From CAYLLT01 sp964591605 (GTDB lineage: Bacteria > Planctomycetota > Phycisphaerae > UBA1845 > PWPN01): 23,146 bases of DNA. The stretch lies in NCBI GenBank assembly GCA_964591605.1, contig CAZQEN010000085.1, positions 1 to 23,146 on the forward strand. The letters run 5' to 3'. The notes below the pieces were generated by a model. It was not told the origin of the DNA. It made no database searches and saw only the letters and a list, made by a program, of their open reading frames with translations. The number at the start of each line of letters is the position of its first letter. The first letter of the stretch is position 1. The position numbers and the translations under genes are program-made. Below, piece by piece: positions 8,268 through 13,916 of the stretch.

Positions 8268-9281
8268 TCAATCCCGGCCCGCCGCACCGGACGGTGCGGC
8301 GGCCGGGCCACTCCCCGGCGCCGCCAGGACCCCGCCCGGACCCCACTGCGCCCGCAGGCCCTCGGGCAGAGCTGACGGCCGGGGCTCGCGGCCCATCGCC
8401 CGCGCCACCAGCCGCGGGTTCTTGCAGAACACCATCTGCCGGCCCGGCTCCTGAGGCAGCCAGGCCCGGATCGCCTTCAGCCGCTCCGCCTCGTCGCCGC
8501 CCCCTTCCGGCGCCCACCCCTTGTAAGGGATGAGCTTGACCTTGTTGTGCGGGCCCGGCTTGCCCCGGTTCCAGGTGTCCGGCCGGATCCGGTCGGCGTT
8601 ACCGCCATTCACCTCCACCAGGTGATCCCACATGTCCGCCTCCTCGATCATGCGGATGATGTCGTCCTGAATACCCGCCTGCTTGACGTCCAGGTGAATC
8701 AGCATCGCCCGACGCCGGGCCAGTTGGAGGAATGCCGCGAGCGTGGGAATGCGGGTGCTCGAGGCGGCCGTGCCGTACACCTTCGTGAGCGGCGCCTGCA
8801 GCAGCTCGTAGTACGTCCTGTCCCGCAGCTTTCCCGAGCCCGTAAAGGTGCGGCCGAGCTGATCGTCGTGGTGCAGCACCAGCACGCCGTCGGCGGTCCG
8901 GTGGATGTCGATCTCGACGCCGTCGGCGCCCAGATCCATCGCGGCCGCGTAGGCCTCGAGGGTGTTCTCGGGCGCTTCCTTCTCTGCACCGCGATGCACC
9001 ATCAGCGGGATGCCCTCGCGCCGCCGCGCCACCCGTCCATGACGCTCCCGCCTGGCCTGCGGCGACTCCGGCGGAATCCGGTGAATGTACCCGAGGATCG
9101 GCGGTGACGGGGGCGCGGCGTCCGCCGCGGGCAGGCTCGCCGGACGGGCCGGCCCGCCCGTCGTGCCTCCGGGGTTCGGAGACCCGGCGGCCATCGCCTG
9201 CATGCACCCCAGCAGGAGAACCGGTCCCAGACCGGACCATCGGCTGACGGGGCGGCTCAAAGGGGTGCATCCAGCCTTCAA
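8268..9281 (-). CDS. Glycerophosphodiester phosphodiesterase family protein, probable lipoprotein
   Basis: The catalytic core is clear: HRGAEKEAPENTLEAY (His96-Arg-Gly), GADGVEIDIH (E123, D125) and VLVLHHDD (H138) are the metal and catalytic motifs of the GDPD TIM barrel, which hydrolyses glycerophosphodiesters or related diesters. The start is unclear. I chose the TTG at 9281 (337 residues) because it gives a short basic N-terminus, a hydrophobic stretch and a lipobox (VLLLGC, C26). A TTG at 9260 would also work, but neither has a good ribosome site. An ATG at 9407, with GGGGA about 9 nt upstream, keeps the frame open, but then 42 more residues would be read through the palindromic repeat at 9289-9363 and the signal would be internal. 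The last 30 residues are low-complexity Ala/Gly/Pro after the domain end (MVFCKNPRLVARAMGR). Confidence 0.8.
   Translation of the reverse strand: MKAGCTPLSRPVSRWSGLGPVLLLGCMQAMAAGSPNPGGTTGGPARPASLPAADAAPPSPPILGYIHRIPPESPQARRERHGRVARRREGIPLMVHRGAEKEAPENTLEAYAAAMDLGADGVEIDIHRTADGVLVLHHDDQLGRTFTGSGKLRDRTYYELLQAPLTKVYGTAASSTRIPTLAAFLQLARRRAMLIHLDVKQAGIQDDIIRMIEEADMWDHLVEVNGGNADRIRPDTWNRGKPGPHNKVKLIPYKGWAPEGGGDEAERLKAIRAWLPQEPGRQMVFCKNPRLVARAMGREPRPSALPEGLRAQWGPGGVLAAPGSGPAAAPSGAAGRD
8273..8307. terminator. GC-rich hairpin at the meeting point of convergent genes
   Basis: Bases 8273-8288 pair with 8293-8307 (CCGCACC/GGTGCGG core, one bulge) around a 4-nt loop. It lies 34 nt after the plus-strand stop and overlaps the last codons of the minus-strand gene ending at 8268. 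There is no T run, so a terminator role is uncertain. Confidence 0.4.
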
Positions 9282-9288
9282 TGGCCGG

Positions 9289-9363
9289 CGGGTGGCATGG
9301 GCAGCGTACTCGCTGCCCGTGACCCGCTCGCATGGGCAGCGGCTACGCTGCCCATGCCACCCG
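9289..9363. repeat. Nested double hairpin, GGGCAGCG family copy B
   Basis: A 20-bp outer stem (9289-9308 with 9344-9363) encloses further pairing. The element can equally be read as two tandem hairpins, each GGGCAGCG-4 nt-CGCTGCCC (9299-9318 and 9334-9353). The core and the flanking GGGTGGCAYGGGCAGCG match copy A at 4967-5013. It sits between the GDPD gene and the plus-strand gene at 9594. Confidence 0.8.
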
Positions 9364-9428
9364 AGAGACATGCCCCTGAAGTTCGGATGTCGTCGGCTCG
9401 AAGACATTGACGTGTTCCCCGTTGCGGC

Positions 9429-9440
9429 AAAAAGCGTTTT
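9429..9440. promoter_or_regulatory. A5-GCG-T4 motif, site 3, within a possible promoter
   Basis: AAAAAGCGTTTT lies 154 nt upstream of the ATG at 9594. It falls inside the 17-nt spacer between a TTGCGG (9422-9427, weak -35) and TATACC (9445-9450, possible -10), so it could overlap a promoter. It resembles the motifs at 621, 5364 and 12595. Confidence 0.4.
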
Positions 9441-9593
9441 CGGTTATACCTGTACGGAAGGTAACCGCGGAGGTTAAACATCAGACGCACATTCGGCAAC
9501 GGGCGGTGACTTTGCCCTTCGAGGGGGCCATCGGCCTGGCCTGGCACACCCCGGGGTGGCCGGTGCGAGTTGCCGTCAATCGGAGGTGGCTTC

Positions 9594-11411
9594 ATGAAGC
9601 GATCACGGGATGCAGCCCTGGCTCTGACGGTCACGATCGGAGCCGCCGGGTCGGCATGGGCGGCCAGCGCCGTCCAGGGCCGTCTGACGTCGGACGGTGT
9701 CACCGGCCAGTCGATCCTGGGTCATGGCTGGACGGAGGAGATCATCCAGCTCTCGGCGTGGACGACGACATCGGTGGGCGGCGGCTGCAATACCCTCGCC
9801 CCGCCCCTCACCCCCGGCTGGTACTCGATCGCCGGCAACTTCGCCGCGGGCGACTACGGCCTGTTCACCCTGAGCTTCGACGGAATCCCCGCCTTCAGTT
9901 ACTCCCTGATCACCCTTCCGGGCGGCGGGACCGTCGTCGACCCCGTCGAGCTGAGAACGGCTGCTCACTATTCGGTGATGTACAACCAGGGCTACAACGA
10001 ATGGGGAGCCGAGCCGTGGAAGTGGGGGAGCAACTTCTACCAGACCTTCGTGGCGACGCAGCCGCACATCACGCGGCTGGCGACGAAGCTGGCGGGCAAG
10101 GAGGGCGACCACTGGTCCATGACGCTGAACTTCACGATCTGCCAGCCGAACGGCGGCCCCCCCTCGACCTGGCCGCAGCTCGCCCCGGTGCGGAGCTACT
10201 TCATCGGCGGGAACGTGGATCCCATCATCCACATCTTCTGGGTGCCCTACAAGAGCAACGAGCTGACGCTGACGCTCGGCCAGACGTATGCCCTTCGGGT
10301 GTGGTCGGCGCCAGGCTCGCAGGCGACCAACTTCGCCGTAGTGGCGCGGCCGATCACCATCGGCAACCAGTACGTCAACGGGAATCTCTACATCGGCGAT
10401 ACGGCCGAGCCCGGCTGGGACATGTACGCCTACGTCAGCGGCGGCACGTCGGGGACGATCGTCAATCATGCTCCGATCGGCAACATGGAGCTCACCACGC
10501 TCGTCGGCTCGAGCACACGCTACGGCCAGCGGTTTCAGGCCAGCGGCACGTCGCTGGCGGGCGTTGAGGTGCCGTACGCGACAGGCGAACCGAACCCGAC
10601 CTCCATCCCGGCCACCTTTCAGTTGTATGACGCGGTGGGCGGAAACCCGATCGGACCGGCCCGCGCGAGCAACGGCGTCTCCGGCAACTGGCAGGCCCGC
10701 ATCGCGGCGAGCTGGCCCGAGGGTGCCGTGCCGACCACGCCGGGGCAGATGTACTACCTCGAGTGGACCACGCCCGGCTTCAACACCTGGCGAATGGTCG
10801 AGAACCTGATTGGCGAGGGATACGTGAACCGCGTGTCCCTGGCGCCGGTGGATCTCATGATGGTGATCGCCGAGTACAAGCAGATTGGGCCGACGATCGA
10901 CCTGGACCCGCCGCAGCTCACGCGCGAGGTGGAACAGGGGGCGAACCTGCCCCCCGACACCTTCACCGTGCGCAACAGCGGGTCGGGGACCATCGCCTAC
11001 ACGATCAGCGACAACGCCAACTGGCTTGGGGTATCGCCCACCTCGGGCAGCAGCACGGGCGAACTGGACACGATCACCGTCACCTATGATACGGACAGCC
11101 TGCCGATCGGTCCGCACGCGGCGTCCATCACCGTGTCCGCCGTCGGCGCCCTCAACACGCCGCAGACCGTGGAAGTCTCCCTGCAGGTGAAGCCGCACCC
11201 GGGCGACTTCGACCTGGACAGCGACGTGGATCTGGTGGATTTCAGCCGGCTTCAGCGCTGCCTGAGCGGCCCCGGTTTCGCACAGACCTCCCCGCAGTGT
11301 CTGATCACGCGACTTGACGCCGATGAGGACGTCGACAACGACGATCTCAACATCTTCCTGGGCTGCCTGAGCGGCGCGGGCATTTCACCCGCACCCGGAT
11401 GCGGTGGTTGA
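9594..11411 (+). CDS. Secreted protein of unknown function with duplicated beta domain, BACON and dockerin-like tail
   Basis: The ATG at 9594 follows GGAGGT by 6 nt and gives 605 residues. A signal peptide ends at about residue 24 (GSAWAASA). Residues about 125-285 and 300-428 look like two copies of one beta-rich domain: each opens with Y-x-Q-x-F-x-A (FYQTFVA, YGQRFQA) and has a TxGQxYxL segment (TLGQTYALRV, TPGQMYYLEW) near its end. I do not recognise the domain and see no catalytic motif. A BACON-type module (about 435-531, NWLGVSPTSGSSTGE) and an EF-hand/dockerin-like tail (about 537-590, DFDLDSDVDLVDF and LDADEDVDNDDL) follow, nearly matching the tail of the protein at 2183-4873. It probably acts at the cell surface. 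Confidence 0.75.
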   Translation: MKRSRDAALALTVTIGAAGSAWAASAVQGRLTSDGVTGQSILGHGWTEEIIQLSAWTTTSVGGGCNTLAPPLTPGWYSIAGNFAAGDYGLFTLSFDGIPAFSYSLITLPGGGTVVDPVELRTAAHYSVMYNQGYNEWGAEPWKWGSNFYQTFVATQPHITRLATKLAGKEGDHWSMTLNFTICQPNGGPPSTWPQLAPVRSYFIGGNVDPIIHIFWVPYKSNELTLTLGQTYALRVWSAPGSQATNFAVVARPITIGNQYVNGNLYIGDTAEPGWDMYAYVSGGTSGTIVNHAPIGNMELTTLVGSSTRYGQRFQASGTSLAGVEVPYATGEPNPTSIPATFQLYDAVGGNPIGPARASNGVSGNWQARIAASWPEGAVPTTPGQMYYLEWTTPGFNTWRMVENLIGEGYVNRVSLAPVDLMMVIAEYKQIGPTIDLDPPQLTREVEQGANLPPDTFTVRNSGSGTIAYTISDNANWLGVSPTSGSSTGELDTITVTYDTDSLPIGPHAASITVSAVGALNTPQTVEVSLQVKPHPGDFDLDSDVDLVDFSRLQRCLSGPGFAQTSPQCLITRLDADEDVDNDDLNIFLGCLSGAGISPAPGCGG

Positions 11412-11440
11412 CTTGTCCCGGATGGAAGTCTGAGGCTCGA

Positions 11441-11454
11441 AGAGCCGCGGCTCT
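11441..11454. repeat. 14-bp palindrome between convergent genes
   Basis: AGAGCCGCGGCTCT is a perfect palindrome lying 30 nt after the plus-strand stop at 11411 and touching the minus-strand stop at 11454. No T run follows on either strand; a terminator role is possible but weak. Confidence 0.4.
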
Positions 11455-12485
11455 CAACGCAGATAGAGCGGGTCGCCCAGATTGCAGCCTGTGCTTGCGG
11501 AGTCGCCCTGAAGGGCAGTGATGAGCTGGGAATCCCGGACTCCGAGCTTCTTGAAATAGAAGCGTCGAACGGCAATATCAGGCGCCGCGCCCTGGCGGTC
11601 CGGCGGCTTGACGAGTTCCACGTGGCCGTCGTTGAACACCGCGTTCGATCCGCGGCTCAGATGCATCTTGAGAGAGGCCCGGGGCGACCCGCTGGGGTTG
11701 CGCTGAGAGGGGATGTCCTGCAGATAGGCCGGCACGAGGCTGCCGCACCACATGTCGTAGAAGTCGACCCCGTAGTAAGGCTGGGCCGGCGGACCGGAAG
11801 CGGGGTTCCACTGGCGGTTCTTGCCCAGATCCTGTCGGGCGTTCTTCAGCGCGCCGTCCTGGTTCTCGGAGACCTCGTCGGCGGCATCCATCAGGTAGAT
11901 CACTTCAGAGGGGCGCTTCCACACTTCCTGTGTGAGCACACCCTGGACCTCGTACCATTTGCCGCCGGTCGGCGAGGGAACGCACGTGCCCGACATCACC
12001 GGACCGCGGTGATCCAGGGCGTTGGCGACGTAGTCCAGAAACTTGCCGGGATGGAGCGAACTCCGTTCCGGGCACTGGAAAACGCCGAACCGCTCGATCG
12101 GCACCATGTTGGAGTTGTAGTTGTAGCGGCCCTTATCGCCCAGCATGCGCACCACGAGCTGGGTCCAGTTCACCGTGGCGTAGTTGCCGCCCCGCGGGAT
12201 CTTGCCCTTGTGCTCGACCCCGAAGATGTTGACCGCGATGCCGAACTGGCGCTCGTTGCTGGCGCAGGAAGCCATCCGGGCATTGGAGCGTGCGCGGGAC
12301 AGGGACGGCAGCAGGATGGCCACCAGCAGCGCGATGATGGCGACGACCACGAGGACCTCGATCAGGGTGAAGCCTCGCCCGCCCGGGCCGACAGGCCCGC
12401 GCCGTGGCGGGGACGCGATCCGGTAATGCGTTCGGGTGCAGCGGAGCGGGGCGACACCTGGTTCAAAGCCGCGTTGGTTGTTCAT
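11454..12485 (-). CDS. Type II secretion/type IV pilin-like (pseudopilin) protein
   Basis: From the ATG at 12485 (AGGGAG 9 nt upstream) the protein has 343 residues. It carries a class III prepilin signal, GFTLIEVLVVVAIIALL, with cleavage expected after Gly38 and Glu at mature position 5 (E43). The 37-residue leader is long for the family. After the hydrophobic helix comes a globular region ending in HLSRGSNAVFNDGHVEL (H275...D286-G287), a near match to the H-x9-DG motif of the abundant planctomycete pseudopilin-like family, here with ten intervening residues. Such proteins are processed by prepilin peptidase and may form surface or secretion pseudopili. No secretion machinery genes are adjacent, so it is an orphan. 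A possible control site lies about 110 nt upstream (12595-12617). Confidence 0.82.
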   Translation of the reverse strand: MNNQRGFEPGVAPLRCTRTHYRIASPPRRGPVGPGGRGFTLIEVLVVVAIIALLVAILLPSLSRARSNARMASCASNERQFGIAVNIFGVEHKGKIPRGGNYATVNWTQLVVRMLGDKGRYNYNSNMVPIERFGVFQCPERSSLHPGKFLDYVANALDHRGPVMSGTCVPSPTGGKWYEVQGVLTQEVWKRPSEVIYLMDAADEVSENQDGALKNARQDLGKNRQWNPASGPPAQPYYGVDFYDMWCGSLVPAYLQDIPSQRNPSGSPRASLKMHLSRGSNAVFNDGHVELVKPPDRQGAAPDIAVRRFYFKKLGVRDSQLITALQGDSASTGCNLGDPLYLR

Positions 12486-12594
12486 GGCCGGGCTCCCTAA
12501 GATCATTCTCCGGCATTCCCCAGAAACGTCCCATGGACCTGCAGGACCTGATAAAAGCCCTTTTAACATAAGGGCGGTCCCTATGCAAGTGTTT

Positions 12595-12617
12595 CGGATA
12601 AAACCGCTTTCGGCAAC
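12595..12617 (-). promoter_or_regulatory. A/T-tract motif, site 4, upstream of the pseudopilin gene
   Basis: On the minus strand this reads GTTGCCGAAAGCGGTTTT followed by ATCCG. It resembles site 3 (GTTGCGGCAAAAAGCGTTTT) and lies 110 nt upstream of the ATG at 12485. It is the weakest of the four copies, with an extra G in the core. Confidence 0.3.
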
Positions 12618-12857
12618 ACTCCGTGCGGCCCCGATTCCCGCGGCCGGGCTCCCCGGCCAGACTATCCCCCACGGCAGCACAGAAAAGCCACCCTGCCGAC
12701 GATTCGGCGTCAGAGCAGCCGACGAGCTTCGCGGCCTCCTGACTGGCAGTTGGAGGAGATCTGACGGGTCCATGGGGGGCGGCAGGTGCCCGGGGCGCCG
12801 TCCGGATCTCCCTCGCCACTCCATTCTAGTGCCTCGACACCTCCAAGTCTGTGGGCA

Positions 12858-12879
12858 GCATCCCGGCGCGCCGGGATGC
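12858..12879. repeat. 22-bp palindrome containing TCCCGGCGCGCCGGGA, copy 2
   Basis: A perfect 22-bp dyad. Its central 16 bp are identical to 5029-5044. It lies in non-coding sequence about 370 nt upstream of the pseudopilin start, on the other side of site 4. Confidence 0.75.
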
Positions 12880-13159
12880 GCGTGGCCATGCCGGGTGCTT
12901 CCACCTTGCGCATGACGGTCAACAGTGGTCGCCATGCCACGCCGCCCCGGAAATGGTGTGTCAGACGACCGGGCTGTCGGCTGCATCAGGGCTGGAAAGC
13001 CCGGTTCCTGTCGTAAAACACAGTGCCGTAATCCGTCTGCGGCCCCCGATCCGGACACGGTCCCTCTGGACTTCTCTGGTCCATGAGGCTAGGTTCTGTG
13101 GGTGCAGGCCGCTTGATGCGGTTTGCGACGCATGTGCATGTCCATGAGCGAGAGGAAAA

Positions 13160-13279
13160 GCCGGGTGATGCCTGTGGGGGGCCCGATGTGCCGGCAACTC
13201 GGGCGAGGGCTCAGCCGTGCGGAACCACGGCTTTCCTGCAGCCTGTTCACAACCACTGTGTTGCCTGTGCAGGAGGAAG
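13160..13279 (+). promoter_or_regulatory. Possible structured leader with ribosome-site-covering hairpin
   Basis: Several pairings precede the small gene at 13282. GCCGG (13160-13164) can pair with 13191-13195 and GCCCGA (13181-13186) with 13199-13204; these interleave as a pseudoknot. AGCCGTG (13213-13219) pairs with 13226-13232 around a 6-nt loop. TCCTGCA (13234-13240) pairs with TGCAGGA (13268-13274), and two further U-G pairs extend this over the AGGAGG ribosome site (13271-13276). I recognise no known riboswitch class. The short stems could be chance in GC-rich sequence, but the last one is well placed to control translation. Confidence 0.35.
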
Positions 13280-13281
13280 TG

Positions 13282-13506
13282 ATGTACGCCGTATCGACCG
13301 CAGATACACCTGCCTTTCCGGTCCATGCACCTCTCGGCGAGACAGATCGCCCGCGACTTGAGGACGGGATGACCTACCGGCAATGGCTGGTCGGCCAGAT
13401 TGCGGCGGGGATGTCCGCCAATCCCACCCACGCAGTCTCGCAGGTGGCGACGCTGAGCATCCAGTTGGCGGACGAGATCATCCGCCAGATGGACAGTGCT
13501 TCGTAG
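13282..13506 (+). CDS. Small phage-like hypothetical protein (74 aa)
   Basis: The ATG at 13282 has an excellent ribosome site (AGGAGG, 13271-13276, 5 nt before the start) and gives 74 residues. The frame is open further upstream but without supporting starts. The C-terminal half, GMTYRQWLVGQIAAGMSANP followed by LSIQLADEIIRQMD, resembles a small-protein family common in phages and prophages (pattern ...RDYFAGQAL.GL.ANP...A...AD.ML). Its function in phages is, to my knowledge, unknown. No other phage gene is nearby, so it is either a phage relic or a domesticated gene. Both halves look helical. The leader may hide its ribosome site in a hairpin. Confidence 0.65.
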   Translation: MYAVSTADTPAFPVHAPLGETDRPRLEDGMTYRQWLVGQIAAGMSANPTHAVSQVATLSIQLADEIIRQMDSAS

Positions 13507-13557
13507 CGGTCCGGCTCCGCCGGGAGGGCCGCGGCCCGGCCCCGAGCGCTGCCGCGT

Positions 13558-13803
13558 CTAGCGGCCCAGGTGCTTGCTGATGAACTCGGCAGCGCCGCTG
13601 ACCGTCTGAACGGCGAGGGCGGCATCCTCATCCATCTCGATCCCGAATTCCTCCTCGAAGCTGGCTACCAGCTCAACACTCTGCACGGACTCGGCACCCA
13701 GGTCGAATACGAAATTCGACTCCGGCCGGATGGTCTGGGGATCCAGGTTGAGCACCCGGCTGGTGACCTTGATGACGCGCTGCAGCACATCGGAATCTGC
13801 CAT
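13558..13803 (-). CDS. acpP: Acyl carrier protein
   Basis: From the ATG at 13803 (GGAG 9 nt upstream) the protein has 81 residues, the usual ACP length. It matches the four-helix ACP pattern: DVLQRVIKVTSRVL, then FVFDLGAESVQSVELVASFEEEFGIEM. Ser39 is the expected 4'-phosphopantetheine attachment site. Most ACPs read DSL or DSV there; this one has ESV, with Asp replaced by Glu38. It is acidic, as expected. It is the last gene of a probable three-gene operon, 113 nt after the acyl-CoA synthetase, and not in a fatty-acid synthesis cluster, so it may be a specialised carrier. The gene symbol reflects the family only. Confidence 0.85.
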   Translation of the reverse strand: MADSDVLQRVIKVTSRVLNLDPQTIRPESNFVFDLGAESVQSVELVASFEEEFGIEMDEDAALAVQTVSGAAEFISKHLGR

Positions 13804-13916
13804 GGGAACGTACTCCAAACAGGTGTCAGGGTTGGCAACCGGTTGGCCGTTCGTGGCTCATGGTTCCGCGGATCCGCCGACCCACACACTGGCCACTCAC
13901 GACGAACAACGAAGAA

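Larger units (their letters stand above)
12486..13281. other. Long non-coding stretch (about 800 nt)
   Basis: No frame here has a ribosome site plus protein-like composition. It holds the promoter side of the pseudopilin gene with motif site 4, a 22-bp palindrome at 12858-12879, an imperfect hairpin (12968-12975 with 12998-13005), and a possible structured leader at 13160-13279 ahead of a small gene. A small RNA is possible but not shown. Confidence 0.55.

Noticed and set aside
8255..8275. tRNA T-arm-like GAGTTCAATCCC
   Set aside because: No acceptor, D-arm or anticodon arm can be folded around it; it is gene-end sequence.
9603..11198. A 531-codon minus-strand frame
   Set aside because: It lies fully antisense to the BACON/dockerin-like gene, which has a signal peptide and ribosome site.
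13141..13281. Cobalamin, c-di-GMP-I or fluoride riboswitch ahead of the small gene
   Set aside because: The conserved core sequences of these classes are absent; kept only as an unassigned structured leader.
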